Shown here: positions 34,439-45,620 of the stretch, piece by piece | Layout: every line of letters starts with the position of its first letter | Position numbering within the stretch: position 1 is the stretch's first letter | Source: Adiantum capillus-veneris | Lineage: Eukaryota > Streptophyta > Polypodiopsida > Polypodiales > Pteridaceae | Reading direction: 5' to 3' | DNA length: 64,000 bases | Assembly (NCBI GenBank): GCA_014529385.2 | Contig: CM043962.1 | Span: 87,713,680-87,777,679, forward strand | Position numbers and translations under genes: made by a program | Notes under the pieces: model-generated | The model's input: the letters and a program-made list of their open reading frames with translations, nothing else | Database searches by the model: none | Told to the model about the DNA's origin: nothing

Positions 34439-34870
34439 TCTCCACGAGTCAAAGTCAAAAGCCAACAAATCCCATAGTGTTCAAACAGTTGCATGATACC
34501 AAGCTCACATATGCATATCGAGATGCAAATGGCAATGATTCTCAACAGGTTCAAGACATTGTACAAGCCCTTACAGATGCTAAACCTGAAGTCAAGGACT
34601 ATCTAAAGATGATGCAAAGCCTCAAGCTGCGAGAATAGGTGACAAAAAAGTCAAAATCAATGAAAGCTAAAGTCCAAAAAGCTACACAAAGGTCACCACC
34701 AAAATCTCCTCCAAAGAGACAGATTCTGCCAGAAAGTACAGTGGATCTTCTAAGATCAAAAGTCACTCAAATGCAGGCACACAATGCTCAACAATTGCAA
34801 GAAAAAGTGTAGTATTACAACAAAACAAGCCAACATCAACGGAAGCAAGTGATCAAGACAAAGCCAATGT
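34439..34870 (+). pseudogene. NA-B linker, frameshifted
   Basis: Coding-like segments 'LHDTKLTYAYRDANGNDSQQ' and 'AKVQKATQRSPPKSPPKRQ' alternate between frames, with stops at 34636-34638 and about 34811. They look like decayed linker between the second ORF and the protease-like ORF. Confidence 0.5.
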
Positions 34871-36497
34871 AGAAAAAGTTCAACCCACGGACACCGCCAC
34901 CACAAAAGCACTCAATACAGAAAGAAATCCTGAGAAGATCAAGTGCAACATCACCAGTGAGAACGAAGGAACGCTCTCAAGCGAAGTAAAGCTAGGTGTT
35001 CAACTAGACAAGAACCTCATGTCTTTTTGCACTTGGAAAAGATGTGGGCAACCACAGTTGGAAGATGCTCCTAAATTTGTAATCATATCTAGAGACAAAC
35101 GAGCAGAATGTTGGGGAATCATCTCCACCACCATTGAAGTAAGTTCACAGATCATTATAGATCAATTTCATGTGATCACAGCAAAGGACATGCCAGATGA
35201 CATCATAATGGGAATGCCAATGGCCCAAAAGGTCCAAGAGATACAGAGTTCAATGAAGATGCAATCTTTAGAGACAATAAAGAATGAAGACCAAGACTGG
35301 TCACCCGTGGATGACAGCACAAAGTCCTCGAGCATAGTTAAAATGGAGACCGATGCCAAAGCAAAGCTTATCGAAGATGATTCATCTCCATCAAACAAAA
35401 GTGCAGAAGAGCTTAAAGAAAATCAGGCAATAGCAAGAGCAAATCAAACAGAGCAAAAAGGAACCACGATAGCTATCAAGAAAAGAATGCCACCAAAGCC
35501 AGAAGTTAAGAAGAATGAGGTTGCAAAAAGTCAAGAAGCAATAGGAAGTCCAAAGATCCAAACATTGCCAGCTGAATCAACTGTTGTAAGTCAGATTGGA
35601 AAACAGAGTCTAAAGTCACCTTCCATAGAGACACAATTTGATCAAGATGAGACCATGGCAAAAGCTCGACAAAGATCTTCAATAGAACCAACAATAAGGA
35701 TAGCTGTAGTTCTCAATAGTACAAAAGGAGAAAGTGTCAAATGTAATGCTCTACTAGATAATGAAGCAATGTGCAATATGGTTTCAGACAACATCCAGAG
35801 CATTCTAGAGATTACTCAAGATAAGCCACGTAATAGAGAAATCATGGGTAAGACTACAAGTCGAAAAGGAATGGTTGTTAACCTTAGCATCCAAAATCGT
35901 GAAGAGCAGGTGAAGTTTCAGGTGAAGCCTTCAAAGGAAATGCTTGCAGATGTCATCCTTGGACATCAGTGGTTAGATCAACACAAAGCCTACAAAGAAG
36001 ATACACTGCTAATACTCTCTTTTATAAGAGGTAGCAAGCAACATTTACAGGTACCATTAATGCCACATTCAAAGTTGCAAAAGTCACAAGGATCGAAGAC
36101 AAATCTTGCAGACAAAGGTAAAGCTAAAGTGGACCCTCCACCGACTACCAAACAAGGTGTGCCAACATATACCTCTACATCAAAGAACCCTCATGGATCA
36201 GCTTCTTCAAGCGAGTCAAGCTTTCAAAACTTCACATCAATTGCTGACACAATTGAACCCTCTAAGGAGCCACCCAACAAATCAAAGATATTTCAACCAA
36301 AGTACTCAAGAAAGCAAAGTAAAGTCAAGCAAATGTTTGTTCAGAGCAGTTTAGTCAAAGTCAATGATCCGGTTTGGATTAAAGACAAGAAATCAACGCA
36401 AAAAGACAAACACATGGGATGGCTAGCATCACAATGGAGCTTAAAAGAACAGGAGTACTATGGAGATAATAGACAGATATGGGTACCAAAACCGTAG
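34871..36497 (+). CDS. NA-B ORF with degenerate retropepsin-like domain and QIWVPK motif
   Basis: The frame is open from about 34871 to the TAG ending at 36497. It has a Lys/Glu/Ser-rich N-terminal half. A retropepsin-like segment follows at about 35700-36000 with 'CNALLDNEAMCNMVSD' where an active site would read LLDTGA (DNEA at 35757-35768) and a closing 'DVILGHQWLDQH'. Gly is lost from the catalytic triplet, so activity is doubtful. After a Ser/Pro-rich linker it ends with 'EYYGDNRQIWVPK', nearly the same as 'GYYDGNEQIWVPK' in the Ty3-A post-integrase ORF. The order protease-like, then linker, then QIWVPK is the same in both. Confidence 0.7.
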
Positions 36498-36948
36498 GTT
36501 AGAGCATATGAAGTAACTTCAAGTCCCTCCCAGGAAAGAAAGCCCACAAGGTATCAACCTCAACAATATCCTAGGATACCTAAGAAGCAGGTATACAACA
36601 GAACATCATTGAAAGATGTTGAAGTCTACCACAACTCTCAAGAGGATACAGAGCAAAGACGGATCTCAAAGAATGTTCCTCTGGGACAAGATTTCTACAC
36701 AGGTTATACAAATATTTGGCTACCAATCAATCTCAACTGCAACTACACCAGACCTACATGAAGATCTCAAGAATTTAACAAAACCTAGAGCAAAGCAAAG
36801 TCAACAAAGGAGATACAAAGGTCATCAAGAGATTTGGATTCCTAAGTCTTCCAATGCTCCTAGTCAAAAGCCAAATTTTGATAGTGAACATATGCCTACA
36901 ACAACATCAAAGACTCCTATCAACAGGCCTACTTGGAGAATCAAATAA
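36498..36948 (+). pseudogene. NA-B tail with further WVPK-like repeats
   Basis: Frame changes separate 'FYTGYTNIWLPI' (about 36690-36726) and 'YKGHQEIWIPK' (about 36814-36846), two more copies of the Y-x-G-x-x-x-I-W-[VIL]-P motif. The tail ends 'PTWRIK' at a TAA. The repetition suggests the motif is a short tandem functional unit. Confidence 0.6.
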
Positions 36949-37260
36949 ATAATGGAGTCTTCACAATCAAGGAAGGACAACCCAACCAATGAGAATGCAG
37001 ATTCAAAGATGATAAAATAGGTATGGCAAAAGAAACCTTCAATGCCAACTTGGTCCTTCATTAATCCTCTTTTTGATGATTCAAGCTTACTTTTACATGA
37101 AGAAATGTTTGTAGTAAGCTCAAGAATGTAAAAAGTCAAGTCGCCAGGGTGAGAAAAAAACACTCTTTGGCATAGTCAGAGTCGGGTTGTTGAGCCATAA
37201 AATGAGCAAAGCATTAGTCCCAAAGCTTCAAGTCATATTAAACTCTGTGCTAAGAGTCGT
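36949..37260. other. 3' flank of NA-B, no 3' LTR recognised
   Basis: There is no sequence match by eye to the candidate 5' LTR start. The right edge of NA-B is unresolved, and the 3' LTR may have been lost. Confidence 0.4.
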
Positions 37261-37939
37261 AGTTATTAGGCTTATGCTCAAGCTGGAAGAGTTGGGCATA
37301 TCTAAGTCATGTTGCTCATGCTGGATGAGATGAGTATACGAGTTGAAGTCTATTAACTTACAATTGGTGGAGTGTCGTAGAGTCCAACACTCACGCACAA
37401 TGCACAGTAAGATGAGAGCACATATCCTCAACAACAAAAACCATTCTTTTTTTATAGCTACACCATCTTTCTAAAGAACCCCTCAAAATGTTTCTTACAC
37501 AGCATATTGTTTCCCATGCATTTTTGTGTATGCATAAATAGGATGTCCCACCATTGGGCATATGCATTAGACACTCTTTTTTCTTCCATCTATGCACCTT
37601 AAGTGGACTACAACAAGAAAACCAATGTTCCATCATGCTCCCTCTCATATTTGCTACCTTTTTAATTCCATATCTATCAACAAATAATCCCTTGAGTACT
37701 TTACTAATATCTCCCATGCTAATAAGTACTCCAATAATGCACGTATCCCAAAAGCACTTTTTTCCCACTAGGTTTATTCCCTTTGGTCATTTCACTTTTC
37801 TATACTTACTTTTCATAAATAAAGACCAGCCTCATCATTATGCTATTACAACGGACAAATGCAAACTCACTCCTTATTGTTTCATTATAACAAAAGAATG
37901 ATAAGAATGGGTGCCCGGCACTTGGCCTAATACCTAACA
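37261..37939 (-). repeat. Copia LTR fragment, reversed
   Basis: In minus orientation it starts at 37939 with TGTTAGGTATTAGGCCAAG and matches the LTR at 13738 over about 90 bases, including 'GGGTGCCCATTCTTATCATTC', split here as GGGTGCCCATTC and TTATCATTC. Beyond that the two diverge. The inner end is not defined. It abuts the plus-strand Copia-D fragment head to head. Confidence 0.6.
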
Positions 37940-37943
37940 CAAG

Positions 37944-39351
37944 GGCTCATTATCTTGAGGGAGAATCCATCACTTAATGACATGGAAAAAATTCTTAGAG
38001 ATGAAGATCAAAGGAAAGCAACCATGAGAACAATGCATGATGAAGGAAGAGCATCACCTCCAAACACCAATGATAGGGCTCTCTTTACAACAAGAGGAAG
38101 AGGAAGATCCACCACACAAAGAGGAATAGAAAGAAATACAACCCAACAAAAACCAAGATCAACAATCCTATGGAGGTAACTCATTTTCATATGGTAGAGG
38201 AAGACATTCATTTTAAAGGGGAGCAAGAGGAAGAGATAGATGTAACTACCATTGCATGTAATGCTTCAAGTGCTCAAAGTATAAGCCTCTTGCTAAGGAT
38301 TGTAGGAGAAACCAAGCTGATTGGAAGGGAAAATTAGCAAATTACATGGATGGAGAAGGAAGCTCACATTACTTCCAAGAGGATACATGGATGGAGAAGG
38401 AATTCCATAGTGAAGAGAAATTATGGTGGATAGACAGTGGGGAAAGCTCTTAAACGACCTCACACGTTGCGTAATTTTCTTAGATAAAATACACAATGGA
38501 AACATTACACAACTGATAATACTCCTAAAACTATTGCAAGGAAAGGAGATATACCCATTCAATTGGGCACATTAATGAAGAAGACTCTTGGCAATGTTCT
38601 TTTGGTAGCATCCCTTACCAAGAAACTACTCTCAATTGAGGCTATGATAGAGAAAGGTCTTAAAGTGGAGTTTGAATGCAGCCAATGCCTCATTAAACCC
38701 AAAGAGTCACTACAAAGTGATTTCCAAAGGGAAGAAGCATGGGAAGCTCTTCAAATTGGAAGGAACTCCCTTGGCATTTTCAGCATTTGATGGTAGAAAA
38801 TCAGCACCTCACACACCTACAAAGATATGGCATAAAAGGTATAGACATTTAAGCCTCAATAACACGTATATCCTAAAGAGTCAAGGAATGGGTTGGAAGC
38901 ATTCCAACCTTACAAAGTATTGGAAAAGTATGTGAAGCATGCTCCTAGGAAAATAGTCTAGAAGCAAGTATCTAAGGAGCAAAACTAGAGCATTTGGAAC
39001 AACTGATTTGATCCATGTTTATGTGTGTGAATCAGCCCAAACTCCCTTGCTTGGTGGGCACACTTATTATGTGAGTGTCATCAATGATTACTCAAGCTAT
39101 ACTTGATGATTGAGAAGATGACAGGTAGAAGTCTCAAAGCTATAATGTCAGACAATGGACAAGAATTATTATCCAAAGGATTCAGCCAGCACCTCCTTCA
39201 AAATGGAGTCAAAAGAAAACTCACGTGTAACCACACTCCCCAGCAAAGTGGTGTAGCATAAAGGAAGAACTTGACACTCTCTAAAGAAGCTCGATGCATG
39301 CTCAAATATAAAGGACTTAGCAATAGTTATTAGGCTGATGGTATAAACATA
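37944..39351 (+). pseudogene. Copia-D gag-protease-integrase fossil, left part
   Basis: Plus-strand homology, with many frame breaks, follows Copia order. It shows gag end ('LRENPSLNDMEKILRDEDQR', 'TMRTMHDEGRA'), a Gly-Arg-rich knuckle region, 'ANYMDGEGSSHYFQE', and a protease site 'WWIDSGESS'. It continues with 'LTKKLLSIEAMIEKGLKVEF', 'IWHKRYRHLSLN', and the integrase core 'MSDNGQELLSKGF' and 'PQQSGVA'. It stops at 'YWADGINI', where a 5.3-kb insertion begins. The remaining pol resumes at 44707. Confidence 0.85.
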
Positions 39352-42300
39352 CCATGGGGGATTTTATATTTGCAAGATTTCATTTTTGAGCTTTTGGAAT
39401 TGAAACATTATTTTTGAGCTTTTTAATGCTCATATTACACTAACGATATCTTCAAATATTCGTGTGGCATGAGAAAAGTCTACATTAGATTGTGCAATCC
39501 TTCGATCACCAAACAATCACATGTAACATGGAGGCATGTCTTTGCTGGTGGCAATGTATGCTCATGCACATCTCTTATTAACCTAAAATGTAATTTTAGA
39601 AAATCACCATTTCTAGTTTTGATTGAACATCATATTCTGAAGAATAGCAAACAACATACATGCCATAGTCTCAAAGTAGCCTAGAAAATCAACTCAAGAA
39701 ACCTAAAAACCAAACTAGATTTCAAGTACCAAAATGATATACATAAAATACCACATAGAAAGCCTCGAATCACATAATCAAGTCACACAGCCACCATAAT
39801 GCTGTGTCCAAATCATGTGGTCACCATGTACGTAAAACACGCAAATCAAAACATCAAAATGAAATTTCTAGAGAAAGAATAGGTATCTATTTGTGCTCAA
39901 GTTTTAAAAGACTATCATTGTCCATAATATTTACGAAACCACCTCAAACTTAACGTGTTGTGGCAGACAAGAATATCCTCATGGCGCATTTATTCAAAAC
40001 ACTAAAGAGCTTGTTAGCCTTGCCCAGCTTGAGTACACTTTATTTTCAAAGCATTACAAAACACTGGTAGGAGAAGGGAGCTTCTCTAGGACACTTTCCA
40101 TTTATGGATGCTAGTTTGCATGCTATTCAAAAGCATTATACTCTATACTAAAGCTTATATATGAAGCTCATGAACGGTATACATGGTGTACATGTGGCAT
40201 TTTGAACTTGGTCATCTTGTATGGAGGTTATTATAGTATTTGCTTTGGTTAGCCTTTCTTGATAGAATCCACAACTCAAGTCCATGATAGAGAGGATGAT
40301 TATATGAAGAGAGGAGGGAATGCAAGAAAATGGAGATTGATGCGAGTATTTTGAGTGAATATCAGGCTTAGTATTTTGAAGTCGTAGAGGTAGGGAGTTT
40401 GGGAACAAAGAGGGAGGAGAGAGCTGGCACAGGGTTGAGGTATGAGGGCCAAGAGGGCATTGTGCAGAGAATCCCTGGCTTGGCATTTTTCATGTATGGT
40501 CAAAGATCAATACTGAATGTATTTGTGAAGTACTAGGTGTAAAATGCGCATCAGATGTTCCAAAGGGGCAATATGAATGCATGGAAATGTTTCAACCAAA
40601 ATCTATTAGCTACAACATTTGAAAGTTTGACATGAAGCATTTCTCTTTTTGTGGTTTATTGAAAGATGAATGTCATCAACAACACGTTTTGGAGATGTCC
40701 ATATGGTATGGCAAGGGGTCATTACAAATGCATAGAAAATGGGTTGTTGCCTACAGAGGCTGTGGGTCTTATATGCTTTAGCAATCAAGGGAGAGCAAAA
40801 GTAAATACAATATTCAGCTCTTTAGAAGTAGCATGTCCATAGGTCATGCACAAATTAGGGAGGAGTCCATGTGATGTAAGATTTTACTTTTATATTCTTA
40901 TATGGTGTGTGTGATAAAAAAATCTTACAACAATTATGTTGAGGTGTCTTAGAGGCATACTGCTAGATACACACAAGGTCTACTTGGAAGTGATATAGTG
41001 TTGGGCACTTTTGTCCATTGACATGTATGCCAAATTCCATGACCTTGGCAAAGCACGTAAAGCTTTTGGTGACAAAACACATTTTTTTGGAACACACTTC
41101 CAGCAGGATGTGACCAAAGTGGCCAGGATCAACATTGTGATGTGTTTAGATTGGATGTAGAGAAATGGATTCTCCTTTCCAATGGTATAATGGCCACGAG
41201 AAAATTTGTTGATAGTATCCTCTTTGCCACCAATGAGCTACTAAGGATGAAAGAGCTATCCTAATTAGTACCGGTCCAAAATTCATCAATCACGGTGAGG
41301 TCCAAATCGACAAACATAGCTTGACACTAAGTTTCAGGCTAAGTTGAAAGAAGAAGACCAATACAAAAGTAGTGGTGATTGTGTACATTATAGTAGCAAC
41401 AAACATGATAAAAAAAAGTCACAAAAGAGATGCTGATGGAGATTACAGTAGAAATGATCAACATAAGAGAAGGTATGAAAGACAAAGAGGCCATTATAGA
41501 CAAATGAAGATAGAAGGGCTCTTAGCCACAAGGATGATGCTAACCAGACTCACATAGAGCAATGTCATTGCAGAGATAGATACAATGGGGATATGTTGGC
41601 AATGAAAATGATGATGAATGCAGAGATTTGATCAAGAGAGATCGAGATGATAAAGACTTGAGCCATGGTAGGGTTTCACATGTCATGATCATGGTTGCTT
41701 TGTGTAGCTTGCTAGCAGTCATGACTCAAAAGGAAGGGATTGTACATGTCTTTAAGGCTATAGTAAAATATTATAAAATTATGAGTCACCATTGTAGGTA
41801 GGATCCACCCCATTTGTATCCGACCTTGCCTCCCACCATAAGAAGTTTTAGAGACTTTTCCTTGAGAAAATCACAGATGGAATTCTAGTTTCACAAATTT
41901 TAAAGTATATTCCCAAAAGGATATTATATCTTTGACTTATGGTTTTGTAATTACAACATGGGAGCAAGGAAGGAATGTGAGATACTGGCCTGGAAAACTC
42001 CCAATCCTTAAAGGTTTTTAAAATCCCATAGCTTTCTAGTCTCAGATGTTGCCACTTGGAGACCAACAACATTGATTGCAAGACATGTGGTTGTGAGAAG
42101 GAAGACATGGGCCATTAGTAGCAAAGGTTTAGTGAGGGTTACTTGCCAAATAAAGCCTCTTTGAATGCATAGACAAAAAGACATGTCCAGCAAGGGCTAG
42201 CCAAGCGAGCTTCATATTATTTTTTGTTATAAGCAACACGAGGGCACCTCTATAGCTATAATCACAATTGCATAGTGAAGTTTAAGAGAATGATGAGAAC

Positions 42301-44699
42301 TCAAAAGCAGCAGACACTCATTTTGTGACCTCACTAATGCATGTGCTAAAGAAAACCATATGTACCAAGGTAGTAGGAAACATGTTGATGTCATGAACAT
42401 GTTGGTTAAAAGGTTTGAGTAGTGTATGTGACAAAACACAACAAAATCGGGAGTGGCTTCATATGTGATTGAAGATGCATACATGCTACATAAGTTGGTG
42501 ATTGAAAATGGTCTCAAGAAAGTAGTGTTAATGCTATGGTCATTGCTTTCTTATTTCAACGATAAGTCTTGAATGCTCTCATTCTAAGACATGTTGAATG
42601 GGTATGGAAAATAGGATGGGTTGTGTTTCAAGACGTACAGTTCAAGGGGATCCTTAACAACAAAATATAATGTGGATGCACCTTGACAATTTTTGGTGCC
42701 ATGGGCCATTGGTAAACCGAAGAAAGTCCACTATGAGATAATGAAGAAGTGGTTTTGGATTTTAGAGTTTGTATAGAGTACTTTTTGGAGGGCTCTATAG
42801 GCATGCATGCCAAAGTTTTGTGGACAAGTATCATTTGAACTAAAGGAGGTATTGTGGATCGACTCTACACAGAGTTCAAGGTAATAAACTACTCCTATGC
42901 ATTATAGATCTTTTTTTAAAAAACCTTCCAACATTGGTAGAGGAGAATATCATGACACTCTAACACTAGAGGAGAAAATATATATGGAGGGGAAAGGTAT
43001 GTTCCCCATAGTCACTATAAAAGTTGGGCAAGGACGATGAAGAGGACATTACTCTCAAGTTTTCCTTTGAGAAGGAAATGGAGAAAGTGAAGGGCATTGT
43101 TCCAATAGAATCCCTCAACAAGGCTTTCCATGTCATTTTTGAAGAAGCCAATGAGGAGGGTATTGACTACTATATTCTTTAGTGCACAAAGCTAAAGTTT
43201 GTGATTTATGGGTTGACTATGGGTGTCCATGATGATACCTATGACACTCATAGTATGGTTGTTTGGATGATATTTTTAGCAAGTGCATCGTCCTAGTTGT
43301 TATATTCTCATTTTTGTGCAATATGAGTGGCTAACAATGTCCATACACTACTCCCGCTTAGTCCTTCATGTTCATGAGAACATCATTAAGGTTGTGCATA
43401 GGAGATTAGGAGCTACAAATGTAGTTGATGACAATGGTGCTAGTTTTGTAATGATGTGACCTAGTCGATACCACATATAATTTCATGTCTTTAACTACAC
43501 ATAAATGATACTCTTTGTCTCTTTGATCTTTTGTAGACTTGATGCAAAAATTTACTATGCACCTCTTTTAAATCAGCACATTGTCTCTTAAATTAGCAAT
43601 CCCTTTTTATCTTTATCTTGTAATGCATGTAATTTTGTTATCTAACACCACTCACTATGGAGACAACTTTCAACTACAAACCAGGGATGCAATTATTGTT
43701 GTCATCTATTTTATCAATGTTGTTTATGTAATATTTTTGGATATTGTACGTATTACCCTTTTGATAGGTCAACCATCTATGCTTTGGTCATTGGTTACCT
43801 GCAATATTACCTTCAATTTAGCTTCAAAAAAATTATTTCCTAGGGCTATCATAAGATCATGATAGTTTTGTTTTGAGGTTGGCTCTTGTGTTAGTGCCCT
43901 TTATGTAATTTGTTTGGGTATTGTATTGGTAATTGTCAAGTTTCCTTACATTATGGTATTATGCAATTTTGCCCACTATCCACTTCATTATCTTCACTTG
44001 TATGCCATCCACATGGTTTACCATCCATGTTTTAGTAAGTGTTAGTTGCTATGACCCATGCCATATATCAATGTGTAACTTTGATGAATTTTATAGTAGT
44101 GATAAAAAGCTCACAAATAAAATTCACAGGTGGTTCATTAAGTGAGATGGATAGCTCTTGCATGTCTACCACGTATGCATGTGAAGTGTTAAACTTAGAG
44201 AGATAATATTATTGGTACTTGAGTATTTTGTGACATGTATAATGAATATGTGGTTGCTTGTTACATTCACGAAGCAACACAATTGTAATATTGAATGAAT
44301 GTGCAGAGTGCGATATATTGGGACAGGCGAGTATAGAGGAGAGTCATCATTGCATGTGTATATAGACTAAAAACATCTTCCATGTATATTGTTTCTCCAC
44401 CATTGCTTGTGGAGGATTTTCATGCATATATGGTGCTTAGTTTAAGAGAATATTGTATGGACATTGAAATTTGAATTCCTCTCTTTTTAGATGTATTCTT
44501 TGAGGTTCATACATTGTTAGATGTTCAAGCTTAAAGTTGAGACTTGGTGAAACTTATGTATGTTTTTCGGTGTCTAACATATGTAAAATGTATACTTTTT
44601 GGTATTTTGTACCATTAAAAAAGGCTCTAGATTAAATGTAAAAAAAGCTCGCAATAAATGTTTTGATTGCAAAATCTCAAAATCAGAAGCTCGCTAAAA
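39352..44699. mobile_element. 5.3-kb insertion in Copia-D, candidate TIR transposon
   Basis: The insertion interrupts the Copia-D integrase frame and is flanked by AAACATA at 39345-39351 and 44700-44706. Extended to 9 bp the two flanks match at 8 positions. The ends are loosely inverted: left 'GATTTTATATTTGCAAGATTT' (split: GATTTTATAT, TTGCAAGATTT) against right, reversed, 'GATTTTGAGATTTTGCAATC', both followed by GAGCTTTT. Nine-base duplications and AT-rich TIRs suit a Mutator-like element, but no transposase motif was found. Interior ORFs are short and unrecognised. One at about 43026-43182 reads 'EDITLKFSFEKEMEKVKGIV' in frame without known homology. Confidence 0.45.
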
Positions 44700-44706
44700 A
44701 AACATA

Positions 44707-45620
44707 GTCCACATCATGCTACTTGATGAATAGGTCTCCTACACAGATCTTGAAGGGAATTACACCCTATGAAGCACTACACAAGGTAAAGCCAAAGGTA
44801 CATCATCTAAGAGTATTTGGTTGCTTAACATTCTCTCATCTTCCAAATGCCAAGAGGAAGAAATTTGATGACAAGTCAAGGAGATGCATGCTTGTTAAAA
44901 ATAGTGATTTGAGCAAAGCTTACAAGCTGTATGATCCAATCAAGGAGTCATTCATCTCATGAGATGTCATATTTGATGATAAATCAAGATTCAACTCAAC
45001 CCCAAATTTATATTTGAATACAAGCTCTCCATCACCAATTAAGGTGGAAGTACCCTCAACCATACAAGAGGAGGGGATAGAGGAACTTGAGGAAGAATAT
45101 GAGGAGCATCAAAAAACCCTTAGAAGATCTTCAAGGTCTAGACCACAAACTCAAAGGTTGACTTATCAAAGATGTAATGCATCAAATTTTCAGCAATACA
45201 ATGTTGCCCTTGTTAGCTCTATTTTATAACATGAAGAGCCTCCTACCTACAAGGAGGCAAGTACCAAGAAGGAACGGAAAGAGGCCATGGGCAAGTAGAT
45301 GGAAGCTCTCCACAAGAATGAAACATGGAAGTTATGTCCACCACCTCCTAACAAGAAATCCGTAGGATGCAAATGGCTTTACAAACTCAAATTCAACAAA
45401 GAAGGAAAGATCGATAGGCACAAAGCAAGGTTAGTAGCCAAAGGTTTTCCTCAATAGTATGGGCTAGACTTTGATGAAACATTTGATCTTGTAGCCAAGA
45501 TGAGTTTCATCAATTTAGTGCTTTCTTTAGCATCTATCTTTAGGTTGAAGCTTAAGAAAATGGATTTCAACAATGCCTTCCTCAATGGGTTACTTGTGGA
45601 GAAAGTCAATATGTAGCAAC
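44707..45620 (+). pseudogene. Copia-D integrase end and RT fragment, right part
   Basis: It resumes with 'MNRSPTQILKGITPYEALH' and 'VHHLRVFGCLTFSHLP', the end of integrase, then an acidic linker. RT begins with 'KEASTKKERKEAMGK', 'GCKWLYKLKFNKEGKIDRHK', 'ARLVAKGFPQ' and 'KKMDFNNAFLNGLLVE'. Several stops and shifts occur. It ends before the YVDD box, at about 45620, so the RT palm, RNase H and 3' LTR are missing. Confidence 0.88.

Larger units (their letters stand above)
23373..37160 (+). mobile_element. NA-B: RT-less LTR retroelement with unrecognised ORFs (interrupted)
   Basis: The proposed parts are a candidate 5' LTR (23373-24247), primer site (24250-24268), leader with palindromic higher-order repeat, ORF series starting at 27217, an insertion of Copia-C (27703-33079), and the remaining ORFs to 36948. 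The frame reads through the Copia insertion point once it and one AGGTC copy are discounted. No RT, RNase H or integrase was found. No 3' LTR was recognised, so the right end is approximate. The C-terminal module resembles the post-integrase ORF of Ty3-A, and the two LTRs share a 14-base promoter core, so NA-B may be mobilised by Ty3-A relatives (inference). Confidence 0.6.

Noticed and set aside
39352-44699. Helitron or LINE insertion
   Set aside because: A flanking duplication is present, unlike Helitrons. No RT or endonuclease trace and no clear poly-A tail support a LINE.
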